Part shown: positions 1 to 10,830 of the stretch, piece after piece | How positions within the stretch are numbered: position 1 is the first letter of the stretch | Layout of the letters: each line of letters starts with the position of its first letter | Origin: Sweltsa coloradensis | Lineage: Eukaryota > Arthropoda > Insecta > Plecoptera > Chloroperlidae | Direction: 5' to 3' | DNA length: 64,000 nt | Assembly (NCBI GenBank): GCA_024449915.1 | Contig: JAMZAV010000320.1 | Coordinates: 558,001-622,000, forward strand | The notes under the pieces: model-generated | Told to the model about the DNA's origin: nothing | Seen by the model: the letters and a program-made list of their open reading frames with translations, nothing else | Database searches by the model: none | Translations under genes and position numbers: made by a program

Positions 1-2
1 AT

Positions 3-503
3 GTACTTCCTTATACTCTACTCCGAACCGTATACATAGCACTTGCTGAGTCAGTCATATCACATGCCCTGCTTGCATGGGGCAATGCATCATTTTCAAA
101 TTTAAAATATATTATTTCACTGCAAAATAGAATGGTTTGTTTAATATCCCCTTATAAGAAAAATGGAACATGTATCACAACTTATGATTTATATAGATAT
201 TGTAATGTTTTACCTGTAAATGTACTGTTCACTTACAAATTATTAGTTAAATTTTATTATGATAATTCGTTTAAAACTATTGTTAATCATAATGCAAATA
301 CTCGCGCCAGGGAGGCAGAGTATTTGGTAATACCACCTTACAACAATAAGTATGGGAAAAGAGCTTTGTAATACAGTGTACCTTTTACTTTTAATAAAAT
401 TCCCAAATATTTACGAAGTATAGATCAAATAAGTAGGGTAAAGAATGAGTTAAAAGTGTTTTTGTTTTATGAAACAGACATTGCATGTAAGTGGGATGCG
501 TAG
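3..503 (+). pseudogene. C-terminal end of a non-LTR retrotransposon reverse transcriptase, broken
   Basis: Reading from base 3, the frame gives the usual tail of a Jockey/CR1-like ORF2 protein: LRTVYIALAES, then a HALLAWGNAS block, then FKTIVNHNANTRARE, a VIPPYN block and GKRAL. The order 'Y.AL.eS...WGN.S', 'NHN.NTR' and 'vPp....GKRa' is typical of the region after the polymerase palm domain in insect non-LTR elements. The frame stops at TAA 369-371, then continues in the same frame (YSVPFTFNKIPKYLRS...) to TAG 501-503, so one nonsense mutation breaks an otherwise aligned tail. The 5' part lies left of the window or is truncated. It is a dead relic, and it sits where the 3' introns of the minus-strand CAP gene would run. 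The clade assignment is inference from motif style. Confidence 0.75.
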
Positions 504-745
504 TATTTTTAAGTTTCATTTTCAGTGTATTATTATTTGTTCAAGTTTTCTGTATGTTTTTTGGTTCTAGGTATTTTGTTGTTTTTCCCTTGTACTTATA
601 TCAATATTATAAAGTCTGGAGTTTGGGTTATTTTTATTAATTGACAATGTTTTTTATCCCCACAGCTAAGCCGCTTGTGTGGCTTGTGGGACTCGTTTCC
701 ATACTGAACTAAACATGTATTTAAATATGTACTTCCAATAATAAT

Positions 746-756
<11 letters not shown>
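504..756 (+). mobile_element. 3' UTR and A-rich tail of the retrotransposon fragment
   Basis: Downstream of the reverse-transcriptase tail is a non-coding stretch with a GC-richer patch (CCACAGCTAAGCCGCTTGTG at 660-679) followed by ATGTATTTAAATATGTAC, AATAATAATAATAA and an A run near 748-757. This is the expected layout of a non-LTR 3' UTR ending in a simple A-rich tail. The tail merges into a TTA microsatellite, so the exact 3' end and any target-site duplication cannot be fixed. Confidence 0.6.
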
Positions 757-778
<22 letters not shown>

Positions 779-864
779 TGTGGGTATGTGGGTATATGTA
801 GGTTTCTTTGAGATGTATCAATGATATTCTGTTTTGTGACAATAAATTGTGTTGAAAAAAAATA

Positions 865-922
<58 letters not shown>

Positions 923-942
923 GTTATTATTATTATTATTAG
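737..942. repeat. Two (TTA/TAA)n microsatellite blocks
   Basis: An AAT run flips into a TTA run at about 737-779, and a long TTA array with one TTG interruption fills about 866-942. The second block directly abuts the left inverted repeat of the tRNA-like element, whose outermost bases (ATTATTAG) blend into it. Poly-Asn and poly-Leu readings of this stretch are artefacts. Confidence 0.9.
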
Positions 943-1206
943 TCAATGATAGCAGTTGTAATAAAAGTATGCCCCGACTGGGGATCGAACCCAGAACATC
1001 TGGCTTAACGCGCCATAGCTCTGCCAATTGAGCTACCGAGACATAAGACACACCTTCATTTAAACTGCTATTTGTTGTGACTGTTGACATCCATGATAAT
1101 AATCGAACAGAAGACTGCAATGTAGCTGTCATTACTGAAAGAACACATTATTACAACTGCTATCATTGTCTAATAATGTCCTCAAAGCGGGCTTATGCTT
1201 AAAAAC
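935..1206 (-). mobile_element. Short element with 28-bp inverted repeats enclosing a tRNA-like sequence
   Basis: Bases 935-962 (ending CAATGATAGCAGTTGTAAT) and 1150-1177 (starting ATTACAACTGCTATCATTG) are inverted copies over 28 bp with one mismatch. Between them lie the tRNA-like module (971-1042, minus) and about 110 bp of unrelated DNA. Homology with a second locus (8393-8615) continues past the right repeat to GCGGGCTTATGCTTAAAA at about 1188-1205, so the mobile unit may end there. On the tRNA strand the tRNA-like part lies near the 3' end, unlike a classical SINE where it forms the 5' head. Confidence 0.65.
971..1042 (-). repeat. tRNA-like sequence (pseudo-tRNA)
   Basis: The minus strand folds into a near-complete 72-nt cloverleaf. 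The 7-bp acceptor (GTCTCGG with TCGGGGC) uses three wobble pairs, the D stem is GCTC/GAGC, the anticodon stem has an A-G mismatch, and the T arm is CTGGG-TTCGATC-CCCAG. The B-box GGTTCGATCC and A-box TAGCTCAATTGG are well kept. The anticodon position reads GTT, but base 33 is C instead of the near-invariant T. Together with the inverted-repeat context and a decayed second copy, this argues for a mobile tRNA derivative rather than a working tRNA-Asn gene. Confidence 0.7.
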
Positions 1207-1893
1207 CGTATATTCATTTTATTATTATTATTATTTGTGTTCATGTGTCAATTGTTTGTGTACAACAGAGCTTCATTAAAATGTTGTTTTTTCTCCTGGT
1301 TTTATATTTATTATGTCGTAGTTTTTCGAGTCTTTTCTTATTGTAGACTAATGAAGGCTGATACGAAAGTGTTTCACCAGTTTTACCGTTTAGACAGTTT
1401 ATAAATTAAATAATGATAATTTTGAAACCTGCTTGTTTGTTATGCCCCCATTCATTTGATTTCCAACATATATAAACATGGTTGATATTTTTAACTCTCT
1501 CGGTCTTTTTGTTGCTCTGTCGTGATCCAAGTTCCGAGTTGACCATACGGTTGGACCGCAGGACTGACAACTTAGTAGCGTTGAAACTGCTAGCCTGTGT
1601 TACTCGCAGCTGGACTTAGGCCTAAGACTATACCGCCAATAGGAGTATATAACGTGTTTTTAAATAATTCATCAACAACGCTGAACAATAATGAAATCGT
1701 GAAACAACAATTTGATGGTAGTATTTAACAGGAAGCGAACATTTATATGAAAAGTTTATAATGTTGTATTCGAAAGAGGTCTTCTTTTATTACGGAAGTA
1801 TGTTAACAAAAGAACGCTACCAACGATTTTTTTATAAACCTTTTTCATGATGCGTTTTGCTCTGTTTACAATTTTTATTTTTTCTCTAGTTAC

Positions 1894-1912
1894 TGTTGTT
1901 GTTGTTGTTGTT
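1894..1912. repeat. (TGT)n microsatellite
   Basis: A short TGT run. The surrounding 1210-1965 is AT-rich with no other recognisable feature. Confidence 0.8.
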
Positions 1913-1969
1913 CCACAAAACCAAAACGATTCGACGCGTTATCGCTTCTTTTCATTCATCGACGAATGC

Positions 1970-2723
1970 AATTGAATTGGCCAAGTCAATAACTGACCAA
2001 GTTACACAGACCACATTCTGAGATAAATCGATAAAACTAGAATACGCAGCCAATTTTTAATTTAAAAGCATGCAAAATTGCACACTACTTAACCTTAAGA
2101 TACCTTACAATACAATTTTAGGATTTTTTTTTAGACTTTACTTTTCCTGGAAAAAAATCGGGAACTTTTTTTACTTGGTTAGTTATTGACTTGAGGTTGT
2201 CACTTGGGCATTTATTGCATTAACTTTTTTAATTTTAAGCAATAAAACCATTTTTTAAGCCTTTTCCATTAACCCCTTTGCAGCCACATATCAATAAACT
2301 ATCACGCCACTTGAAAAATAAATTAAAAAATAAAAATATATGTGTACATATATATTTTTTAAATTTTACCCAAAATATATATATTTTTTAATTTTAAAAA
2401 ATATATTATTTTATTTTAAATTATTTGTATAACAATATAAAATAAGACTAGGAGAGGAGAAGGATTCCTTACTGTAGTTAATATCTACATAAGCAGTCCC
2501 ATGATCGCCAACCTCATGGCAAGAAATGACCAAGTAACACGTACTTGGGCAGTTATTGCCTTGAGCCAAGTTTTCATCGCCTGGTAAATGGCTTTTAATT
2601 GCTCGAACTTGGGTGTTTCTTGCATTAATATGATGCCCCTATGCCAAGAGAATAGAATGGCGGTCCTAACTCATTTGCGCATTTTTTGTAACTTGGGCAC
2701 TTATTGACCTGGCCCATTCAATT
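1970..2723. mobile_element. Non-autonomous DNA element with 36-bp imperfect terminal inverted repeats
   Basis: Bases 1970-2005 (AATTGAATTGGCCAAGTCAA...) and 2688-2723 are inverted copies with four mismatches over 36 bp. The core of the repeat, ACTTGGNCANTTATTGNCTT, recurs inside the element in direct orientation near 2175, 2202 and 2550. This resembles subterminal motif repetition seen in some DNA transposons. The interior is AT-rich with no frame resembling a transposase. I could not see a clear target-site duplication, so the exact ends are uncertain. Confidence 0.5.
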
Positions 2724-2783
2724 ATATAGTTGACTAGAAAAAATAAAATAAAATACAATGATCAAAATAAAATTTGAACTTTT

Positions 2784-2812
2784 AATTTTCCTTGTTGCTC
2801 TCAAGGAAAATT
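2784..2812. other. Perfect 11-bp hairpin
   Basis: AATTTTCCTTG at 2784-2794 pairs perfectly with CAAGGAAAATT at 2802-2812 around a 7-nt loop. No T run follows immediately and no function is evident. It lies downstream of the last visible CAP exon on the minus strand. Confidence 0.5.
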
Positions 2813-3108
2813 CAACTCCGAATTCCTTCGTCCCATGAAAAATAACAAGTTCCTTCCCAATCCAGACTTTGATTCGTTCAGCATCGCTGGATCGGGTGGA
2901 TATAAGAGGTCTCGTGTTTTCACTAACAGCGTCGTTCTAGAGGATGTTTGTGTTATTTCCTTGTTGAAATGATGTTCGACGTTTCGATACGCTGTTTTTC
3001 TCAAGATGTCGTTGAAAACGTCCGAGTATTCAGCCTCCCGGTCAAGACTTCGCTAGGAGGTGGCTACGTGCCCGTACTCCATCATAAACGTAGTCCGCGC
3101 GTACTCAC

Positions 3109-3190
3109 CAACATTCCTCGAGTGATCGTGTGCCATGATGCATCTGTTGGCCCATCGTTGAGCCACAGAGGCTAGTTCATCGTCCCACAC
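3109..3190 (-). CDS. CAP-superfamily (antigen 5-like) protein, third visible exon
   Basis: This 82-bp exon encodes [17 protein letters not shown] followed by [10 protein letters not shown] and the first base of the next codon. [14 protein letters not shown]...HD..R is a signature of the CAP/SCP domain of antigen-5 proteins: the helix after the first strand, a conserved cysteine, and the HD histidine that is one of the CAP-cavity histidines. The acceptor at 3191-3192 has a strong pyrimidine tract (CTCTTTCTTTTCTTGATCTAG) and the donor reads G|GTGAGTAC. It starts in phase 0, matching the end of the exon at 5191-5309, and ends in phase 1. The rest of the domain (the region of the VGQN, GHYTQ and CNY motifs) was not found in 1-3108, so the following exons are probably left of the window or the gene is truncated. 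CAP proteins are usually secreted and disulphide-rich; the role of this one cannot be read from sequence. Confidence 0.88.
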
Positions 3191-5190
3191 CTAGATCAAG
3201 AAAAGAAAGAGCAATGTTGAAAAATAAAAGCGCAAGGGACGGAGTACTGTACACAATTCATTATTTATGGTGTTTCGGCTGTCCCTGTTCTCAGCTAGGA
3301 CTTAACCTCCGTTAAAGCGAGTTTTTCAACTAATCGAGTTTTTTCCATATGGCTTTTATATTCACTTCATGCCCTTCACGACAATTTATGAACTGCGATT
3401 CTTCTATTCCGACGTTGTTTCTCTACTCTTTAAATCCCTCTAATACCGTTTTTATAAATACATCATTTAAACGTATTATTACAATAAGCTGTTATACTCA
3501 CATAGGATACGTTCTAGGTGTTCTGCTTTAAGGTAAGCTTTGAATTTATATCTTGTAAATGATATTGTAATGTTGGGCTTGTATTATGTCCGCCTGTGGT
3601 TAGAACAAGGCATCCATCACCACATGCGCTTACAGGCATTATAGCTAGAACAACAATGGTTCCATGTCCAAGCCACTAACACCACCTAATAACCTATTAG
3701 AACAGGGACCTCTGATAAGCTTTAACCCTCCAGGCATCATTGAAAACTATGTTCAACACACATTCCTAATTGATGCTAGACCATTGTTGGATTTTATTAC
3801 TCATGTCGTGTTAACTAGGGTATATTACTGTGTTTACTAATATATTAAAGGATGTTTCAGTTGGCAGTTAAGGATTTGCAAAAATCAATTATTATTTAAT
3901 CGTAAAGAAAAATTAATGCCTATTCCTACACAATTTAAATATTAAAATACACCAAATACAATAAAATGGAGTAAATATTAAATTATACCAAATACAATAT
4001 AATGGAGTGATTTAAGTATAATTGTAAGGTTGCAAGTAAGGTGCAACTCGCAACTAACGAGGAAAACCGAAATTAAATAAATCGCCCCTAGGTGTAGCGT
4101 CAAACGCAGAGGTGAATGCTAACTAAACGTAAAGCTTGGTGAGGAAGTCTGGTCCGGGAACCTTCAGAGGTAGATTTACAAACATTGTGGGTAATATCAG
4201 GGCTCAATACACTACTGGTACCAATGTTCCATTGAGTTTTCCTCTAGGTTTCACTGCTTTTTTTTCAACCTCTGTTTACTGGAGGGAATTCTACTTAGTG
4301 ACATAATATAACACTAATGAGTAATGACATTGTGTGAAACGATGAAAAACGTAATGAAAGATGATAAATTACAATACGATAGTGTGAGAGATATGAGTTG
4401 ACAGTCTGTGTGTGAGATATTATGACTCAGTGTGTGAGATGTGGCATAATGTGACTATGTGTAATATAAGACGTAAGACATAAAATAAGATAAGAAATAA
4501 GACAGTTTGTGAGACATTAGTATGGAAGTCTGTGCAGATATCATGCCTGTGTGTGACATATGACATCATATTAGTGTTTGAGATATGATGCTGTGTGACA
4601 TATGACATAATATGAGTGTGTAAGATATGATGCCTGTGTGACATATGACAGTGTATAAGATATGATGCCTGTGTGATATATGACAGTGTATAAGATATGG
4701 TGCCTGTGTGACATATGACAGAGTTTAAGATATGATGCCTGTGTGTGACATATGACATAATGTGAGTACATGAGATATGGTGTGGGATGTGACTCTTGAC
4801 AGAATGTGTGATAAATAGTTTGCCACAGTGTGTGCGCGCGGTGTATGCGCCAGAGATTTGATTGCGTTTGCGTTATGAGAATAGAAGTCGCACGGCCAAC
4901 ATGATAAATTGTGTTGTATTATAAAGGTTGCCTGGTAATAGTTTTAACGTGTGGTTTGGACTTAGCGCGGCTCCAGGCGTTTAGTAATTATTATCCGGGG
5001 CACGCTATGGAATTAAATTACATGAGGTTAGAGAGCAGCTAAACGCAGATGGGGGATACACGTTCAGTTTCATTTCATTGCGGACGTCAAACCTTTACCA
5101 TACCCAGGGTACTTTGTTGTAGGCAACTCACGGGAATCCCGATAGTCTGAAACTCCGGATGTATCCCGTAAACATTATAGTGTTACCTAC
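3191..5190 (-). other. CAP gene intron (2.0 kb)
   Basis: The intron begins with GTAGGTAAC at 5190 and ends with a pyrimidine-rich CTAG at 3191. It holds an imperfect two-copy repeat of about 37 bp (about 3937-4009, ATACCAAATACAAT-type) and a satellite-like block (about 4390-4797). I see nothing else coding or structured. Confidence 0.7.
4390..4797. repeat. Degenerate tandem repeat rich in TGTGTGACATATGACA
   Basis: The motif 'agatatgatgcctgtgtgac' followed by 'atatgacagtgtata' repeats at about 35-36 bp between about 4540 and 4797. More diverged TGTGAGATAT copies run back to about 4390. The open minus-strand frames here are by-products of the repeat. Confidence 0.8.
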
Positions 5191-5309
5191 CATCTGCAGC
5201 ATGTGCGTTGCGGCCGGCTGGCCGTGGACCCTGCCCAGGGCTACGGACTGCCTCAGGCGGTTGTGCGTATCAAGAATCAACTGCTGGTCCTGACAGGTGA
5301 CTCCACTCT
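5191..5309 (-). CDS. CAP-superfamily (antigen 5-like) protein, second visible exon
   Basis: This 119-bp exon starts with two bases that complete a codon, then encodes SGVTCQDQQLILDTHNRLRQ, SVALGRV, HGQPAA and THMLQM. 'iLd.HNrlRq.vA.G...gQP.A..M..M' is the classic N-terminal part of the CAP domain in insect antigen-5-like proteins, and it joins directly to VWDDELA in the next exon. The acceptor is TTTTCTTTCAG|AG and the donor ATG|GTAGGT. The incoming phase (two bases needed) fits exactly the one-base overhang of the exon at 12709-12841, giving Lys at the junction. The exon is clearly GC-richer than its surroundings, as expected of coding DNA in an AT-rich genome. The cysteine in GVTC is probably one of the N-terminal disulphide cysteines of antigen-5 proteins (family knowledge). 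Confidence 0.88.
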
Positions 5310-6382
5310 CTGAAAGAAAATGTTGCGCTGAAGGCTTAATTCATTATACACGTACGAACAGGTTCTACTATTTTATGAAGATGCGAAACACGAAATTAAT
5401 TGATTGCAATCTATAACGAGGTCACGATTGAACTTTTTAAACACATTTAATTTAAAATATTATTTAATATCAATTAATATCAAGTTGGTTAAATTTTTTA
5501 TGGAGGCATTTTAACTGAATTCATGCACTATACAGTTGCTTTGTAACCATTTTTGTTTATCAAATATACTAAACACTTCTTACTTGTGTATAAAATACAA
5601 CATGAATTTTTGGTGTATATATTCCTCGTTACATGTTAATATTTACGAGAAGTAGCACAACAATTGCCTTGTTTTACATATCCTGTCTTTGCAGTCTTGA
5701 AACATCATAACTCACCGTCAAAACAACATCTTATCAACCATGAATGATATGAGCAGGATTGCAAAACTATCCTTGAATAATACCAGGCATGCATTGTTTT
5801 TTAAAGGCCCACCATTGATCTTTCGATTACATTACTACATGGGTAGCAAATAGTAATAACTTAGGAGCAAGGAGTAAATGCTGTTGGCGAAACAATGCTT
5901 TAAGATGGCATTGATAAGACGAAATTTTGTTTTATAAGTTGTGTAGCTTTACAACTTGCTTGAAAACTGTACCCAGTGGCAAATACTCAATACGATGTGA
6001 TATTGGAGGATTTCTGCACATCCTTCGTTTTTATAATATAAACATAGTGGGCGCCTATTTATCCATTTAAATTTGGTTATCAAGTATACGGTTAGTTCTA
6101 CAGAAATTGATGGATGAAGTTTCTAATTTTTCTAATGAAACCACGCCAAGAATAAGGGAGAAGTAGGGTTTACTATTATCTGGTAATTTATTGAGCAGCA
6201 TCTTAGTTTTTTCGCACTATTTTTCACATTTTGTTGCATATAAAGGGCCCGGTTTTAAATCCTGTGTAAAAATTGTATTTTGTGACTTTTGATCACACTT
6301 AAATGCGTCACTTACCACAACATGTCACAACCGTAGACGCCTCTGCCGATAGAGGTAGACCACGGTTTACATGCGTTTGAGC

Positions 6383-6470
6383 AGCCGGCAATCCTAACTG
6401 AATATTCTCTATTGTGCTTTGAGTCAAGTGGCGAATGCTCTGATTGGGTATTATAACAGTGCCCCCACAT
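6383..6470 (+). repeat. SINE-core-like fragment
   Basis: CCGGCAATCCTAACTGAAT followed by GGCGAATGCTCTGATTGGG matches the core shared by the SINE-like copies at 33143, 43300 and 62281 (CCGGCAATCCTGACTGAA ... CGAATGC). The tRNA head is not recognisable here. Confidence 0.5.
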
Positions 6471-8392
6471 CTGTGATGTCTCCCAGGTTCGTTGCTTGAG
6501 GTCATGAAGATAAGACGCGCCCGGTTCCCGGCAGTGCCGCGGGTAGCGCAGCGGGCTAGTTGCTAGTGTTCTACAGACGTTTATGTAAATTCAGTGATAT
6601 CGCCTAATCTTTACTGGCCTTCTCCGCACACGTGCATGAATGAAAAGCGGAGTTTTTTTCTCTCTCTCTTCGGGCTCAACAATAAATAAATAATACGAAA
6701 ATAATGTCCATCACATGTCAGCTTGTCAGGGAGTAGAAGGTAGGCTTTCTCGCTAAACGAAGTGGCAGACCATTTAGGAGCGAAGGTCAAATCCATTTCC
6801 AGTAATGTCTTACTTCTCGGATTCAGCTATTGCTGCTTACTGAATCCTCACTCCTCAATCAAGCACCACTTAAACTCAATTAACTAATTAGTATTGAATT
6901 TCAATTAGAAAACCACACTTTTCGTCGACATCGTTTATATTGTTCTATATAGGAAGGAAAAATAAAGCCAATGAAAACAAAGATTGTGTAAATTTTTCAG
7001 TCATAAATCAAAATCAATTTTTGTATCATCTAAGTTCTTGAATTTAAGTCGGTTTAATTTTTTGGTCCACTCTTCCTGAGACCTACATAGAATTTCCATT
7101 TCACTTATTACTTTTTGAAGTTATTTGTTTACGTCCGATCAGAATTAAAATATTAAAATATTTTCCAAATATTCTTTAAAATTATTTCAGGTAATGTGAA
7201 CCTACAAGTTCTAATTTTCAAAAGCTTTGTAAAAATAGGAAACATTTGAGTATTATTCATTTTATTTTTACCGCCGCGCTTTTCGCTTCACCTAAATTAT
7301 TTAGGAGTAGTCTATTGCTACCTAGTTTTAAGTCCGCAACTGAAGGGCATGCATGGCATAGTCCTAACCTTCTTGAACCTAAATCACCTCCTTCCAGTTT
7401 TCTTTCTCCCTCTTTCTTTAACCGACCGGCAATTTATTAAACCAACGTTATTTATCTGAAAACATGAGGAGCAAGCTAGTTGAAACATGGATCACTCTCG
7501 CAATCAATTACGTAAATACAATTAAGTTAAATCGAATTATAGGGTTATAGGTTGGCCTCGTTTGAAACGTCTTCGGCGAGAAATTTAATTTAATGTTTGA
7601 GTTATGTCCATCTTCTTGTTGGGTGCGAAATATATATTACAAACGGGTTTACTGTGAAGGAGAGCCAGTATTAATAAATCCTCGATTCGATCTCGTATCA
7701 TCTGTGATTGAGCTCAACTATGTGCCCGATTATACATTTTTCTTCTTATCTGTGAAGACTAATAACTAATCAACGTGATTTTGATTGTAATTCCGTGTTA
7801 TGTAAAATGGATGACCTCACACGTTATATTTGAATGCAACTATCCAGATTCCCTTTCACAAGAGTGGAGACATTGAGGATTACAGCCATATTACTGACGG
7901 TTGATCAATACCGACCTGACCGTAGACCGCTGCCAGGTCCAACCTACCGGTACTGATCAATATTATAGGCGACCTGGCGCCAATTCCACACCGCCACTTT
8001 ACGTAAACCTATTTTTTACGTGCAACTTTTCTACATACACAAAATAAAAAAAGTTGTGCAAATTTTGAAAAAAAGAGTCGAAATACAAATAATATTTCTT
8101 AATTTGAAAGTAAATTTTAACACATTAGAACACATTTTGTTGGTTATAAGCAATATCCAATTAATATAGTTTGGCTTTTATATAATTCGTTTAGAGCTAT
8201 TTTATGATTAAATTCGGTTATAAACATTCCCGCACACGGAATACAATTTAGAAATTAAAGAAGTCCAATGCAGACCGGGTTCTGAACACGACTGTAGCTC
8301 GTCCCTAAAAAAAAAAATATATGTACATCGTCAGCATAAATGCATCAGATTCGTAGAATTTCCGAACTACATGCACGCCTATATTTATGTAT

Positions 8393-8615
8393 TGGATAGT
8401 AGCAATTGTCGTCAGACTGGGGTTCGAACCTAGAACCTCCTGCTCAACGTACTAGATGAATTCTACCGGGGCCACAAGGCAATCCCTGACTACAATATGA
8501 TATAGATACAACATAAGACTGCCACGTTGCTGTGGTTTAGTCAAACACTTTTCATCTCCATGCTATCATTCAGTAACTAGTTCCTTAAAGCGGGCTTATG
8601 CTTAAAATTCTGTAA
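8393..8615 (-). mobile_element. Second copy of the tRNA-like inverted-repeat element
   Basis: Copy of the element at 935-1206 with the same order: GATAGTAGCAATTGT at the left, a minus-strand tRNA-like segment (about 8410-8480, T arm reading TAGGTTCGAACCCC), then matching blocks AAGACTGC..GTTGCTGT and GCTATCATTC, ending GCGGGCTTATGCTTAAAA at about 8590-8607. The tRNA part is more decayed than at 971-1042, and the right inverted repeat survives only partly. It lies inside the long CAP intron. Confidence 0.6.
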
Positions 8616-10744
8616 GTGTATAATTCTATTTTAGCTGATCCAACAATCCAAAAGTTATATTGTCATGGTGGTATGTCGCTAAGGAGGAGTAGCTATAGTA
8701 CAGGATAAGTGCAGTGCACGTATACTCGGGTTATATGTATGATTGCAGCTGAACGGTTTCGAGAATCATTATCGTATTTAGCAGAAACATTAATGAAGAA
8801 CTGTTCTATTGATATTCATACTCGGCTTCAAAGAATTTGCCTTAAACAATCATTGCGAGATATAGGGCCTAAGGCCAGAACGTAAAAAAATTAATAAAAT
8901 TGAAAAACCAATACACGAGTTCCAATTCGTGATATTCCCACTTAACCGTTTAACTTATACGTTTAACTAAATGAAACTGTGCTTTGAAGTTAATTTAAAC
9001 GTTAGGATCTAATACGAAAATTATCTTTAAAAAATCTAGTAAATTGGAATAAATTACCGAAGTTCCAAAAATCAAATACATTTCGGAGAATTTACGATTT
9101 TTATTTCGAAATCGCCGAATTTATAAAGGAATCCCATCGATTGATTCTTAATCCACGCTCACGTGAAATCTGGTTGACATGTTTCAACCTCTTTCATGAA
9201 AAACAAGCGCTGCAACTCTCTTGTTCAATCCTGGTAGACGCTGGATTGTTTCATTTCATTTATGAATATTATCTCATGTTCAAGCTCATTACGCTAACCT
9301 ATTTGAAAACAAGTATATTTGATTTTGTAGTAATTGTTTCTTTTGTACGGACGTTTGTGCTAAACATGCGCCAGCAAAGCTAGTATAGGTCACTGTAAAC
9401 GACGTGTTCACTAGAGGACTTCTCTTTGTGATTGTACGATAGCTGTTTACAGATAACACACACCAATCAGAAGTAAACACTAATTAACAACAGACTTGTA
9501 AGTGGCTGTCTGTGTTTTAAACTCTATGCTTACTCATCACTTGAAAATAACGTTTCCCTGTAGTGTTTTAAACAGGAATGATTTATGTAATATTATAGAT
9601 AACTAATATGGAGAGTAGAGTGCCGCTCATAAGTTCAATTCCCCATCAGATATTTTGCGGGAGTTGAGTTTTTGTACATTCTTTGGGCATTTATCTCGTC
9701 ATGTGATACACGCGGGATATACCGTTTTCTATTAAACTGTTTGCATCACATTTTTTTAATCCTACAATTTTAGTTCTATTTATATTTAATTCAACGTTTA
9801 CAATTAAAGTACAAAAAATAGCGACTTAATTTTATAAATTATTTACAGAATTCTAAAAACTTTGAGGGCATACTTACCGATAGTATCAAATTAAGAATCG
9901 ATTATTTATGACTGAAAATTATTTACTACTTCTATAATTTTTGGCATAGATGTACGTAGACAGAAATTTGCAAATATATGTATAGGCCTATTTGTTTTTG
10001 TATATTGGCTCATAGATTCAAAGTTTCTTATGTCATGTTTTGTTGTCTAAAATTGTGGACATAAATGGCTATATATATTTTAATACTATAATATGTATTT
10101 CCGTGGGTGAAACCATGAATGTTTCTATTTTATTTTATAGAATACGGCCATGAGCAAACGTGCATTTCCTTTAAGTGCTATTCAACTCAATGGTTTAAGT
10201 GCTATGTTAGATTGTAATCAGGCATACCACTTCCAGTTGAGAGTCGTATAATGTAACATTACTGCTATTAGCTTCCAATTCATAAACGTGTTTTTCGTCG
10301 GCATTAGGGTTTCAAGTTTGTATAATTACCTCTCAACGTTTCGGAAAGGATTCTAAATATACGATTAATTTTATGACCATATAGGTAAGCTGGCAGTCAG
10401 TATACAAGAACACCAACTCTAATGAGAAACATATATCACAAGCCCAACATTATTACATCGCAACCAAAGAAGCCCCGTATTTACATAGATACATTATAAA
10501 TTCCCTCTGTGCTTCTGTTTTCTAGCATTAAAATGCAGAGAGTCATTAAATTCATCATACTCTCAAGCTTGCGTCTATCTTGTGGTTTAAAGTTAGCTTC
10601 CTTCACCTTTAAATAAATAAAGAGGTAAATATTATTTATTTTCTACCCTTTCGTTTTCTTGGTATAAGATGATATGATGAATTTTTATGTTGGTGTATCT
10701 CTTTGAAGCAATCTGATAGTCGTCTGCTGTTCTGTCCCGTTTGA

Positions 10745-10830
10745 TCTTAGGATGCCGTTCGCTGGGTACGAACCCAAGTCCTCTGGTTCCACGTGGTTTA
10801 AAGAGAAAACTCAAACGCTCGTGACACAAC
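10745..10830 (-). repeat. Weak tRNA-like fragment
   Basis: The minus strand reads TTGGGTTCGTACCCAGC, a plausible T arm and B box, preceded by TTTAAACCACGTGG. No full cloverleaf is retained. A similar weak trace (CTTCGAGCGCC, minus) lies near 11499-11569. Confidence 0.35.

Noticed and set aside
971..1042. Functional tRNA-Asn gene (anticodon GTT)
   Set aside because: Base 33 is C, the acceptor has three wobble pairs, the anticodon stem has a mismatch, and the sequence sits in an inverted-repeat element with a decayed sister copy.
849..1132. Open frames with poly-Leu or poly-Asn tracts
   Set aside because: They are translations of the TTA microsatellite joined to the tRNA-like sequence.
2801..3175. 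Further CAP exon next to 3109-3190
   Set aside because: Reading past the GTGAGTAC donor gives no CAP-like sequence and soon meets a stop; nearby frames lack the expected GQN motif.
4420..4771. His/Tyr/Ser-rich minus-strand proteins
   Set aside because: They are by-products of the TGTGTGACATATGACA tandem repeat.
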